Positions 32,768 through 41,187 of a stretch of 64,000 bases of DNA are shown in pieces; within the stretch, counting starts at the first letter, position 1, and every line of letters starts with the position of its first letter. This DNA is from Mycobacterium gordonae (GTDB lineage: Bacteria; Actinomycetota; Actinomycetes; Mycobacteriales; Mycobacteriaceae), in the NCBI RefSeq assembly GCF_002101675.1, contig NZ_LQOY01000080.1, positions 33,666-97,665 on the forward strand, in the 5' to 3' direction. Position numbers and translations under genes: made by a program. The notes beneath the pieces are model-generated. The model searched no databases, was not told where the DNA came from, and worked only from the letters and a program-made list of their open reading frames with translations.

Positions 32768-34225
32768 TCACTCAGGTATCAGCCACCAGAATGGCCGCGC
32801 TTTTGCTTTATAGATGAAAAGGTAGTGCAACAGCGCCTTGATCCAGTGTCCTGCCAGGCCCAGTTCGCCCGAGGTGCCGGCGATGTCACGTCCGGTCTGG
32901 GGATACTTCGCCGGATCGGGCACCACCGGAAACATCGTCATTGCGGCCGCAGAGCCTTCGCGGAGCCCGGTGCCTGCCGACGCGACACAAGCCGCGCCCA
33001 TGCTCGCCATCGAGGCGCGGTGGGCAGGAGCGTCGGGCCCCTTTTTAATACGATCTCTGATAGTTTCGGCGACGGTCTTTGCCATGACACCCGATGGCAT
33101 GCCGGTTCGCGGCGGGCTGGGGGTGATGACAGTGCCGTTCGGACTCTTGCGCGGTTTGGAGATCGGGTGCGGAGGCGCAAAAGCGATCCCCGGCGCGAAA
33201 ATGTTCGGATAGGTGACGGACTCGTACGTATGTGGCCAGTCCTCGGCAGTCCACTCGTCGTACGGCTTGCCGGAGTAGTCGGCGTCCACCTTGAGGAATC
33301 CGGACGGGGCGAACAGGACTGACGTGATGTCGTTGCCGTCCCGGTCGTATGCGGCCAGCGTGGCGCCCTTGAATGGGGGCAACAGCATGGCGAAGTCGAA
33401 GTCGAGGTCGTGCTCTTTGCCGTCGAGTTGCTCATACCGCAACTTGCCGTCCATCACCTCATGGACAGCGGCCTCGGTGATGGCTTTGACACCACGCTCA
33501 CGGAACAGCGATTCGGTCCACATTCGACTGGACTGCACGAAACCGTTCTCAACGAAGCTCATACCCCCGACGCCGAAGTCTCCAAGCTCGTATTCGTTTG
33601 TCAAGTAGATGATTTCGGCGAGGTCGCGAACGCCCGCGGCGCGCAGCGTGTGCTCCACATTGAACGCGTATTCGAAGGCCGCACCTTCGCATGTGCAGGT
33701 GCCGTGCCCGACGCCGATAACCAGTCGCTGCCGGTGGCCGGCCTTCAGTTTGGCTATGACCTCACCCAGCGCCCTGGCTGCCTCGGTGGCATGCTCTGCG
33801 GTACAGACGGAGTAGGAATGCCCCGCGGGCCCGAGACCGGGCGTGGCCGCGAAGTTCAACTGAGGACCCGTGGCGTTGATGAGGTAGTCGTAGGTGAGAT
33901 TGGCGGTTTCGCCCTCCCGAACCTTCTCGGTATAGACGAAGTCCACCGACGGCGCGGGCTGTTCACCCTTTCCCTGCGGGTGGATCGCCGTCGCGCGCCC
34001 CTGATGAAAAGTGATGCCTTTGCGCCGATAAATCGGCCTGAGCGGAATGAGCACCTTCGACGCGTCCATGCGGCCCACTCCGACCCAGATATTGGATGGG
34101 ATCCAGTTCCAATCGGGGTTCGGAGAGACGACGACGACTTCGTGGGCGCGGTCCAGCCACCGTCGCAAATGCAACGCGGCGGTGTGACCCGCGATGCCTG
34201 CACCGAGGATGACGACTCTTGCCAT
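32768..34225 (-). CDS. Sulfide:quinone oxidoreductase-type FAD protein
   Basis: 485 residues; the second of two adjacent ATGs (34225) has better spacing from AGGGAG. N-terminal FAD motif VVILGAGIAGHTAALHL, second FAD segment YLINATGPQL. Cysteines at 141, in GHGTCTCEGA (177, 179) and in GAACVASAG (413) match the three redox cysteines of SQR in order. C-terminal amphipathic region (WIKALLHYLFIYKAKARPFWWL) fits monotopic membrane attachment. It oxidises sulfide to polysulfide and reduces quinone. Divergent from thioredoxin, with operator-like sites between. Confidence 0.85.
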   Translation of the reverse strand: MARVVILGAGIAGHTAALHLRRWLDRAHEVVVVSPNPDWNWIPSNIWVGVGRMDASKVLIPLRPIYRRKGITFHQGRATAIHPQGKGEQPAPSVDFVYTEKVREGETANLTYDYLINATGPQLNFAATPGLGPAGHSYSVCTAEHATEAARALGEVIAKLKAGHRQRLVIGVGHGTCTCEGAAFEYAFNVEHTLRAAGVRDLAEIIYLTNEYELGDFGVGGMSFVENGFVQSSRMWTESLFRERGVKAITEAAVHEVMDGKLRYEQLDGKEHDLDFDFAMLLPPFKGATLAAYDRDGNDITSVLFAPSGFLKVDADYSGKPYDEWTAEDWPHTYESVTYPNIFAPGIAFAPPHPISKPRKSPNGTVITPSPPRTGMPSGVMAKTVAETIRDRIKKGPDAPAHRASMASMGAACVASAGTGLREGSAAAMTMFPVVPDPAKYPQTGRDIAGTSGELGLAGHWIKALLHYLFIYKAKARPFWWLIPE

Positions 34226-34265
34226 CATTGCTCCCTCTGTCTGGGTCCGCCGAGAGGCCGGGGCC

Positions 34266-34298
34266 TGCCCTTAAAGGGCACCTCTCGGGTATGAGAGG
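34266..34298. repeat. Tandem palindromes upstream of SQR
   Basis: TGCCCTT-A-AAGGGCA (34266-34280, perfect) followed directly by CCTCTC-6 nt-GAGAGG (34281-34298, perfect). Both lie in the SQR 5' region and could be operators or mRNA hairpins. Confidence 0.55.
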
Positions 34299-34410
34299 CG
34301 CGGTCGTAAATCACCCCTGCGTCATTCAGAATGACCTTCCGGGACTGGCTTTTCTAGGGTCGAATGGCCTCAATCGTGTGGACTAGGACAACGCCGCGAC
34401 GCTAGTGGGA

Positions 34411-34426
34411 ATACCTGGGGGGGTAT
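34411..34426. promoter_or_regulatory. CsoR/CstR-like operator between SQR and thioredoxin
   Basis: ATACCTGGGGGGGTAT, a G-tract flanked by ATACC/GGTAT, the general form of CsoR-family (copper or persulfide sensor) operators. Same layout as 29012-29027. It lies 76 bp before the thioredoxin ATG and about 190 bp from the SQR start. Confidence 0.5.
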
Positions 34427-34501
34427 TGCGTTGTAGTTGGTGACCGACCATCCGGGCGCTTCGCCGAGTGATCGGTTCACTACGAGAGAAAAGGAACAGC
34501 A

Positions 34502-34876
34502 ATGACCGTCAAGACCCTTACCGCCGCCGATTTCGAAGCAACGATTCTGGCCAATCCGACTGTGCTGGTCGACTTCTGGGCCCCGTGGTGTGGTCCGTGC
34601 CGAGGATTTGCACCGGTCTTCGAGCGGTCCGCGCAGAACCACGCCGACGTCGTTCACGCCAAGGTGGACACCGACACCGAGCGAGAACTCGCCGCGACGA
34701 TCGGTATCCGCTCGGTCCCGACGATCATGGCGTTCCGCGACGGGATTTTGGTCTACAGCCAGGCCGGGGCAATGCCGCCCGCAGTCCTGGAGGATCTGGT
34801 CACCAAGGTCAAAGGCCTGGACATGAACGCGGTGCGCGCCCAGATCGCCCAGCGTAAGGCGGCCGCCAGCGCCTGA
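34502..34876 (+). CDS. Thioredoxin
   Basis: 124 residues, SD AAAGGA. Classic thioredoxin fold with WAPWCGPCRG (Cys30, Cys33) and the cis-proline segment RSVPTIMAFRDG. The C-terminus is extended by about 15 residues (MNAVRAQIAQRKAAASA) compared with TrxA. Divergent from SQR, so its job may be to reduce persulfides or polysulfides made by SQR (inference); general disulfide reduction is also possible. Confidence 0.93.
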   Translation: MTVKTLTAADFEATILANPTVLVDFWAPWCGPCRGFAPVFERSAQNHADVVHAKVDTDTERELAATIGIRSVPTIMAFRDGILVYSQAGAMPPAVLEDLVTKVKGLDMNAVRAQIAQRKAAASA

Positions 34877-34884
34877 CCGTCCGC

Positions 34885-36111
34885 TCAGGCGATGGCGCCG
34901 GCGTCTTTCAGTGCGGCGATTCGGTCCCAGTCCATCCCGATTTCCATTAGGACGATCTCGGTGTGCTCGGAGGCCTGAGGTGCCCGAATGGTCTCCAGCG
35001 GTTCATGGTTGAACTGAACCGGCCCGCGCACGACCTTGAATGGTGCGCCGCCACTTGCCACTTCGACTTCGGTGATCATGTCGTTGGCGATCGCCTGCTC
35101 GTCCTGCGCCAGGTCGAGCAGGCTCTGGAACGGGGCCCACTGCCCCTTCATGGTCTTCAAGTGTTGTCGCCAGTAGGCAAAAGGTTTGCCGGCGAACGCA
35201 TCAGCGATGAGCTTGGCGGCCGCGTCCGCGTTCTGGATCAACGGCAGCACCTCGGAGAAGCGGGGATCGTCGGCGGCCGCGGGGATTCCCAGGTGCTCGA
35301 AGGTATCCCGGATCAACCCGGTCGGGCTGATGATGCAGAGATTGATGGTGCCGCCGTCGGAGGTCAGGTAGTTGCCCATGAACGGATTCACCGAGGGCGC
35401 CAGCGAGCCGGGCATGGGAGTCCGCATCACCTCGCCGGTCTCCATGCCCTGGGTGACGCTCGCGCCCGCCGCCCACCAGGCGGTGCTCAGCAGCGACACG
35501 TCGAGTTCGATGGCCTCACCGGTGCGTTCGCGGTGCAGCAGGGCCGCCGATATGCCTCCCGCGATGAACATGCCGCCGATGGAGTCGCCAAACGCGGGAA
35601 TGCCTTGTCCCAGTGCGCCGCCCAGTTCCGCCGGGGTCAGGGCGTAGCCCACGCCGCTGCGGGTCCAGAACGCCGTTCCGTCGTACCCGCCGGTGCCGCG
35701 CTCGGGGCCCTTGTCGCCGTAGGCCGAGCCGCGCGCGTAGACGATGTCAGGGTTCGCCGCCCGGATGTGCTCGACGTCGAACTTGTTTTTCTGCCGGTGG
35801 GAGGGCAGGTAGTTGGTGAGGAAGACGTCGGAAACCTTGGCCAGTTCATAGAGCACTTCCTGGCCGCCGGGCGTGGACACATCGATACCGACGCTGCGCT
35901 TACCCCGGTTGGGATGTTCCATCAGCGGATGGCGATCGGGATTGATCTGGATGCCGCCCATGTTGAGGAAGCCGCGCTGGGTGTCTCCGCGCGTGGGGTG
36001 TTCGACTTTGACGACGTCGGCTCCCCAGTCGGCGAGGATGGCACCCGCTGCGGGAACGAAGGTGAACTGCGCAACCTCGAGGACCCGAATGCCCTCCATC
36101 ACTTTGATCAT
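34885..36111 (-). CDS. CaiB/BaiF class III CoA-transferase family protein
   Basis: 408 residues from ATG 36111. [37 protein letters not shown] at the N-terminus, [18 protein letters not shown], and [30 protein letters not shown], where Asp in GDSIGG is the likely catalytic carboxylate. Transfers CoA between carboxylic acids or racemises 2-methylacyl-CoA. Behind a perfect operator-like palindrome and divergent from the amidohydrolase-FadD-FadE operon. Confidence 0.9.
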   Translation of the reverse strand: MIKVMEGIRVLEVAQFTFVPAAGAILADWGADVVKVEHPTRGDTQRGFLNMGGIQINPDRHPLMEHPNRGKRSVGIDVSTPGGQEVLYELAKVSDVFLTNYLPSHRQKNKFDVEHIRAANPDIVYARGSAYGDKGPERGTGGYDGTAFWTRSGVGYALTPAELGGALGQGIPAFGDSIGGMFIAGGISAALLHRERTGEAIELDVSLLSTAWWAAGASVTQGMETGEVMRTPMPGSLAPSVNPFMGNYLTSDGGTINLCIISPTGLIRDTFEHLGIPAAADDPRFSEVLPLIQNADAAAKLIADAFAGKPFAYWRQHLKTMKGQWAPFQSLLDLAQDEQAIANDMITEVEVASGGAPFKVVRGPVQFNHEPLETIRAPQASEHTEIVLMEIGMDWDRIAALKDAGAIA

Positions 36112-36148
36112 CTACCGGCCTGCTTTCGTTTCGCGGTCACCCAAGTCC

Positions 36149-36171
36149 CCTACTGTAATTACCACAGTAGG
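36149..36171. promoter_or_regulatory. Perfect palindrome upstream of the CaiB gene
   Basis: CCTACTGT (36149-36156), 7-bp centre AATTACC, ACAGTAGG (36164-36171). 37 bp upstream of the CoA-transferase start. Half-site TACTGT/ACAGTA recurs at 25080, 36307, 48973 and 53331. Candidate TetR-family operator. Confidence 0.65.
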
Positions 36172-36293
36172 AAGGCCCGCGGGTTTTGCTGAACTCATCG
36201 GCCCGGGCAGGCCGCCGAAAGCGCTCACCGACAGGCGCTTTGAGCAGGCATTCTGTCCGTCGTCGGCGGGCTCTAGGACATTGCAGAAAGCGG

Positions 36294-36320
36294 TACCGAT
36301 AGGTATACAGTATGTACTGT
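36294..36320. promoter_or_regulatory. Compound operator/promoter of the 36.4-42.4 kb operon
   Basis: TACCGATAGGTATACAGTATG (36294-36314 region) overlaps a perfect palindrome ACAGTA-TG-TACTGT (36307-36320). The first part matches the element before the enoyl-CoA hydratase (27335), the second the half-sites of 36149. About 70 bp before the amidohydrolase ATG. Confidence 0.6.
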
Positions 36321-36387
36321 GCGGTCACCGGCCGGGGGCCGTGCGGTGCGCCTCGCGCGAAGAGAGGGATTTGGGAGGACGTCCACG

Positions 36388-37665
36388 ATGGCAACGCTGG
36401 GCTACCGGGCGATCGACGTCGACAATCACTACTACGAACCGACCGACTCCTTCACCCGCTACCTGCCGAAGGAGTTCAAACGGCGCGGGGTACGGATGCT
36501 GCGCGACGAGAAGCGCACCTGGGCGGTGATCGGCGAACGCATCAATCAGTTCATCCCGAACCCCACCTTCGACCCGATCATCGAGCCGGGCTGTCTTGAT
36601 CTGCTTTTCCGCGGCGAGATTCCCGAGGGTGTGGACCCCGCGTCGTTGATGAAGGTCGACCGGCTGGGCAATCATCCCGAGTACCAGAACCGCGACGCCC
36701 GGGTGCGGGTGATGGACACCCAGAACCTAGAGACGGTGTTCATGCTGCCGACCTTCGCCTGTGGCGTCGAGGAAGCGCTGAAGGACGATATCGACGCGAC
36801 GATGGCCTCGGTGCACGCCTTCAACGAGTGGCTTGATGACGACTGGGGATTCGACCGGCCCGATCACCGCATCATCTCGGCGCCGATCATCTCGCTGGCC
36901 GATCCGGAGCAGGCGGTGCACGAGGTCGAGTTCGTGCTGGGCCGCGGCGCCAAGATGGTGCTGGTGCGTCCGGCACCGGTTCCCGGCCGGGTCAAGCCAC
37001 GCTCGCTGGGCGATCCGTTGCACGATCCGGTATGGGCGAGCTTGGCGGAGGCGGGTGTTCCCGTCGGATTTCATCTGAGCGACAGCGGATATCTGGCCAT
37101 CAACGCCCTGTGGGGCGGCAAGGCCACCTTTGAGGGATTCGGCAAGAAGGATCCGCTTGACCAGGTGCTCCTCGACGACCGGGCGATCCACGACTCGATG
37201 GCCTCGATGATCGTCCACCAGGTGTTCACCCGTCACCCAAGGCTGAAAGTAGCCAGCATCGAGAACGGTTCGTACTTCGTCTACCGCTTGATCAAGCGGC
37301 TCAAGAAGGCGGCCAACACCGCGCCGCACCACTTCAAAGCGGACCCGGTAGAGCAGCTGAAGAACAATGTCTGGATCGCGCCGTACTACGAGGACGACGT
37401 GAAACTCCTCGCCGAGACCATCGGCGTCGACAAGATTCTGTTCGGTTCGGACTGGCCGCACGGCGAGGGGCTTGCCGACCCGATGTCCTTCACCGCCGAA
37501 ATTCCGCAATTCCCCGAGTTCAGTGCCGAAGATACCCGGAAAGTCATGCGCGACAACGCACTTGACCTGTTGGGCGTCAGCACCTTGAGCGCGAATGTGA
37601 ATTCGCCGACGCGACACGCCGCTGCGGCGTCACCGGATTCACATACGTCGCGCGCGTCGGTGTAG
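36388..37665 (+). CDS. Amidohydrolase-2 family protein (ACMSD-like), metal ligands kept
   Basis: 425 residues from ATG 36388, SD GGGAGGA. PF04909-type TIM barrel: RAIDVDNHYYEP with D12-x-H14, VGFHLSDSG mid-barrel His, HPRLKVASIENG and the final-strand FGSDWPHGEG with the metal Asp. Such enzymes decarboxylate or hydrolyse; in mycobacterial catabolic clusters their substrates are mostly unknown. First gene of a five-gene operon with FadD, a second amidohydrolase and a two-subunit acyl-CoA dehydrogenase. The last 25 residues are a disordered Ser/Ala tail. Confidence 0.88.
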   Translation: MATLGYRAIDVDNHYYEPTDSFTRYLPKEFKRRGVRMLRDEKRTWAVIGERINQFIPNPTFDPIIEPGCLDLLFRGEIPEGVDPASLMKVDRLGNHPEYQNRDARVRVMDTQNLETVFMLPTFACGVEEALKDDIDATMASVHAFNEWLDDDWGFDRPDHRIISAPIISLADPEQAVHEVEFVLGRGAKMVLVRPAPVPGRVKPRSLGDPLHDPVWASLAEAGVPVGFHLSDSGYLAINALWGGKATFEGFGKKDPLDQVLLDDRAIHDSMASMIVHQVFTRHPRLKVASIENGSYFVYRLIKRLKKAANTAPHHFKADPVEQLKNNVWIAPYYEDDVKLLAETIGVDKILFGSDWPHGEGLADPMSFTAEIPQFPEFSAEDTRKVMRDNALDLLGVSTLSANVNSPTRHAAAASPDSHTSRASV

Positions 37666-37673
37666 CCGGCCCC

Positions 37674-39287
37674 ATGAGCGAATGGACCATCGGAGCGGTT
37701 CTGGACGCGGTGGCCGACGCCGTGCCCGACCGGGTGATGACCGTCTGCGGCGCCCGCCGCCGCACCTTCGCCGAATCCGCGGACCGCACGCGTCGACTCG
37801 CTAACTTTCTGGCCGCCAAAGGTTTCGGCGCCCGCACCGAGCGGACCGCGTTGGGCAACTGGGAATGTGGTCAGGACCGGGTGGCGCTCGTCATGCACAA
37901 CGACCTGTACCCCGACATGGTCATCGCCTGCGTGAAGGCGCGGGTGGTGCCCGTCAATGTCAACCACTACTACACCCCGCGCGAAGTGTCCGAAGTGCTC
38001 GCCTACGTCAAGCCGCGCGGCGTCATCTACCACCGCTCCCTGGGCGCCAAGATCGCCGACGCGGGCGTCGAACTGCTCATCTGCGTCGACGACGGCAGCG
38101 AGGCTCCCGAACTCGACGGTGCGTTCGAGCTCGAAGAGGCACTGGCACAGGGTGATTGCGACCATGCCAACACGCCGTCGCCGGACGACCTGTTGATGAT
38201 CTGCACCGGTGGCACCAGCGGCCGGCCTAAAGGCGTGCTGTGGCGGCAGGCCGACATGTACGTGGCATCGATGAACGGTGACGACCACGCGGACGTGGGC
38301 GAGATCCACCGCAGAGCGCAGCACGCGGGTGCGCCCTGGTTCGCGGTGTCCCCGCTGATGCACGCCGCCGGTATGTGGACCGCTTTCTCGGCCATCCTGT
38401 CCGGACAGACGGCCGTCCTGTATGACACGCGGCAGAAGTTCGATCCGGCTGCGGTGCTCGCGATCGCCGAACGCGAGAAGGTCGGCCTGATGACGATGGT
38501 GGGCGACGCGTACGCGGCGCCCATCGTCGACGAACTCGGGCGGCGCAACTACGAGCTGTCCGCCTTGTTCGCGATCGGCACCGGCGGAGCGGCCACGAAC
38601 GTCCGGTACCAGCAGGCGCTGCTGAAGTACCTGCCCCACCTCACAGTGATCAACGGCTACGGCTCGTCGGAGACCGGCAACATGGGGTTCGGGCACAGCA
38701 GGCAGGGCGTCCAGGCCGAGACCTTCACCATCCGGACCGGCGGCCTGGTGCTGGCGTACGACTACAGCAGGTTCCTCGAACCGGGTGACCCGGAGATCGG
38801 CTGGGTGGCGCGCAAGGGACGTATCCCATTGGGCTACTTCGCCGATGAGGCCGCCACTGCCAAAACGTTCCCGGTCGTCGACGGGCAGCGGGTGGTGATC
38901 TCCGGTGACCGAGCCTCGTTGGAGGCCGACGGCAGGCTCCGGCTGTTCGGCCGGGATTCGTTGGTAGTCAACACCGGCGGCGAGAAGGTCTTCGTCGAAG
39001 AGGTCGAAGAGGTGCTGCGAGCGCACCCCGCGGTGGCCGATGCCCTCGTGGTGGGGCGCGCCAGCGAGCGGTGGGGACAGGAAGTGGTCGCGTTGGTCCA
39101 ACCCCGCGACCACGCCGAAGCGGACACCGACGCATTACATGCACACTGCGCGGCCGAGTTGGCGCGGTTCAAGGTGCCCAAGGTGTTTATCGTGGTGGAT
39201 CGGGTACGCCGGCTCGGCAACGGCAAGGCGGATTACCGGTGGGCCACCTGCCTCGCCGAATCGTCAAGCACCGCAAGGACAACATAA
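37674..39287 (+). CDS. Acyl-CoA synthetase (FadD-like, AMP-forming)
   Basis: 537 residues. AMP-binding P-loop ICTGGTSGRPKGVLW (about 173-187), INGYGSSETG, GDRASLEADGRLRLFGRD and C-terminal GKADYRWA lysine motif. The LWRQADMY and the family layout resemble FadD19-type enzymes that activate branched or ring-bearing acids rather than straight-chain fatty acids. Its TAA overlaps the next start (TAATGA). Confidence 0.9.
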   Translation: MSEWTIGAVLDAVADAVPDRVMTVCGARRRTFAESADRTRRLANFLAAKGFGARTERTALGNWECGQDRVALVMHNDLYPDMVIACVKARVVPVNVNHYYTPREVSEVLAYVKPRGVIYHRSLGAKIADAGVELLICVDDGSEAPELDGAFELEEALAQGDCDHANTPSPDDLLMICTGGTSGRPKGVLWRQADMYVASMNGDDHADVGEIHRRAQHAGAPWFAVSPLMHAAGMWTAFSAILSGQTAVLYDTRQKFDPAAVLAIAEREKVGLMTMVGDAYAAPIVDELGRRNYELSALFAIGTGGAATNVRYQQALLKYLPHLTVINGYGSSETGNMGFGHSRQGVQAETFTIRTGGLVLAYDYSRFLEPGDPEIGWVARKGRIPLGYFADEAATAKTFPVVDGQRVVISGDRASLEADGRLRLFGRDSLVVNTGGEKVFVEEVEEVLRAHPAVADALVVGRASERWGQEVVALVQPRDHAEADTDALHAHCAAELARFKVPKVFIVVDRVRRLGNGKADYRWATCLAESSSTARTT

Positions 39288-40141
39288 TGACGCCACCTGA
39301 CCCCCGGCCGGTCATCGACTGTCTCGTCAACGTGCATTTCGGCGAGACCGAAACCCAGCCTGACTTCATGACGAAGGTGCGAGACGACTATTTCAAGGGC
39401 CCGCCGTCGATGTTCGATCCCGTCGACCTCGCCGAACTGCTCGACGAGATGGACAAACACGGGGTGCGCAAAGCCATCCTGATGGACAACCTCGCCAAAC
39501 CCTCGGTCACCGCCCGCAAATTCGCCGACGAACGACCCGATCGCTTCGCCCTGGCCATGGGCGGGATGAACCTGCTGCGTCCGGTGAAGTCGATGCGGGA
39601 GTTGACCGCGGTGGCGGCCGGCCTGCCGGTGGCCTATGCAGTGGTGGGCCCGAGTTTCTGGGCGGACGGGCAGTACCCGCCGAGCGACGCGGTGTACTAC
39701 CCGCTGTACGCCAAATGCGCCGAAATCGAACTGGCCCTGTGCGTCAACACCGGTCTACCCGGACCGCCCATCCCCGGTGAGGTGCAGAACCCGATCCACC
39801 TGGACCGGGTGTGCGTGCGGTTCCCGGAACTGAAGCTGTGCATGATCCACGGCGCCGACCCATGGTGGGACATCGCGATCCGGATGCTGATCAAATACCG
39901 CAGCCTGCGTTTGATGACGTCGGCGTGGTCACCGAAGCGGTTGCCGGACAGCCTTCTTCACTTCATGCGTACTCGTGGACCCGACAAGGTCATCTTCGCC
40001 TCGGACTGGCCGGTGCTGCGCCAGCATCGCGTGGTGCCCGAAGCCAATGCGCTGGACCTCCCCGCGCACGTCCTCGACAACTACCTCTACCACAACGCCG
40101 ACAAGTTCTTCTTCGGCACCGATACTGACGAGGAGCGGTAA
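39287..40141 (+). CDS. Amidohydrolase-2 family protein with altered metal motif
   Basis: 284 residues from ATG 39287. Same fold as the operon's first gene but shorter. The first-strand HxH is N15-V-H17 (VIDCLVNVHFG), and the mid-barrel strand reads LALCVNTGLPG with no His; IHGADPWW and FASDWPVLR remain. The partial loss of ligands suggests altered metal use or a non-catalytic partner. Sits between FadD and the acyl-CoA dehydrogenase pair. Confidence 0.85.
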   Translation: MTPPDPRPVIDCLVNVHFGETETQPDFMTKVRDDYFKGPPSMFDPVDLAELLDEMDKHGVRKAILMDNLAKPSVTARKFADERPDRFALAMGGMNLLRPVKSMRELTAVAAGLPVAYAVVGPSFWADGQYPPSDAVYYPLYAKCAEIELALCVNTGLPGPPIPGEVQNPIHLDRVCVRFPELKLCMIHGADPWWDIAIRMLIKYRSLRLMTSAWSPKRLPDSLLHFMRTRGPDKVIFASDWPVLRQHRVVPEANALDLPAHVLDNYLYHNADKFFFGTDTDEER

Positions 40142-40144
40142 CCG

Positions 40145-41182
40145 ATGGATCGCTACGAATTACGCCGAATCGACTACAGCCTGACTGAGGATCACAAGGC
40201 TCTGCAGAGCGCGTATCGCCAGTTGCTGGAGGCGCATTGCCCGATAGAGACCGTCTGGGCGGCACAGGAGACGGGGTTCGACAAGAGCCTCTGGGAGCGG
40301 TTGTGTGCCACGGGGGCCACCTCGATGGCGGTGGGGGAGCACGCCGGCGGGGACGGTGCGACGCTGGTGGATCTGGCGTTGGTCGCCGAGGAATTGGGGC
40401 GGGCGCTGGCGCCGGTGCCCTGGATCGATCACGTGTGTGCGGCGCGGCTGGCCGAGCGACTGGGCGCGATGACATCCGATGCCGTCGAAGGCAGTAAAAT
40501 CCTTGGCCTGGATATCGCCCCGGAACCCGTTGTGGGCCGGCGCCTTATCCCGTCGGCCGCCGCTGCCGACGGTGTGGTCCTGCGCGACGGTGACGAGATA
40601 CTCATGCTGAGTTTCGCCACCCGCCCCCAGCGGGTTCCCAATCTCGGCCAACTCCCGATGGCCTGGGTGGATCCCGGGTCCGCCGATGCGCGGACTGTCC
40701 TGGGTTCGGGTCTGCACGCCATTGCGGCCTACCATCGCGCCGTCGACGAATGGCGGGTGCTGACCGCTGCCGCGCTGACCGGTCTGGTCGAGCAGACCAT
40801 GACCATCGCGGCCGAGTTCGCCAAGTCGCGCTACACGCTCGGAGTGCCCATCTCTACGTTACAAGCCATTTCGCATCCGCTGGCCAACATGGCGATCGCC
40901 GTGCAAGGCGGCCGCAACCTGGCCCGGCGCGCCGCCTGGTTTCTCGACAACGAACCCGACCAGCGACCCGAATTGCCCGGGTGCGCCTTCGTGTTCATGG
41001 CCGAAGAGGCGCCCAAGGCGGCAACCATGGCGGTACACATCCAGGGCGGTCTGGGAGTCTCGGTGGAAGCCGCCGCGACGGCCTATCTGGTCCGGGCCCG
41101 GGGCTGGGCCCTGGCCGGGGGCGACCCGGGTATCGCGGCCAGAGAAGTCGGCCGGATCGTCGCCGAGCGGGAAAGCGGGTAA
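40145..41182 (+). CDS. Acyl-CoA dehydrogenase, small subunit-like (heteromeric FadE type)
   Basis: 345 residues. C-terminal helical domain recognisable (VEQTMTIAAEFAKSRYTLGVPI, AISHPLANMAIAVQGGRNL, IQGGLGVSVEAAATAYLVRA), but the N-terminal and beta domains are reduced and no EGT-type catalytic Glu is present. This is typical of one half of the alpha2beta2 acyl-CoA dehydrogenases of mycobacterial steroid side-chain degradation (FadE26/27, FadE28/29). The other half is the next gene, 5 bp on. Confidence 0.87.
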   Translation: MDRYELRRIDYSLTEDHKALQSAYRQLLEAHCPIETVWAAQETGFDKSLWERLCATGATSMAVGEHAGGDGATLVDLALVAEELGRALAPVPWIDHVCAARLAERLGAMTSDAVEGSKILGLDIAPEPVVGRRLIPSAAAADGVVLRDGDEILMLSFATRPQRVPNLGQLPMAWVDPGSADARTVLGSGLHAIAAYHRAVDEWRVLTAAALTGLVEQTMTIAAEFAKSRYTLGVPISTLQAISHPLANMAIAVQGGRNLARRAAWFLDNEPDQRPELPGCAFVFMAEEAPKAATMAVHIQGGLGVSVEAAATAYLVRARGWALAGGDPGIAAREVGRIVAERESG

Positions 41183-41187
41183 CGGCA

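Noticed and set aside
37386..39113. 575-codon open frame on the minus strand opposite the FadD gene
   Set aside because: Low-complexity Arg/Gly/His/Val text without any domain; antisense frames of GC-rich codons stay open by chance. The plus strand has a complete acyl-CoA synthetase.
40145..41182. Small FadE-like gene as a truncated pseudogene
   Set aside because: The frame is intact, the partner gene is 5 bp away, and short degenerate subunits are normal for heteromeric mycobacterial acyl-CoA dehydrogenases.
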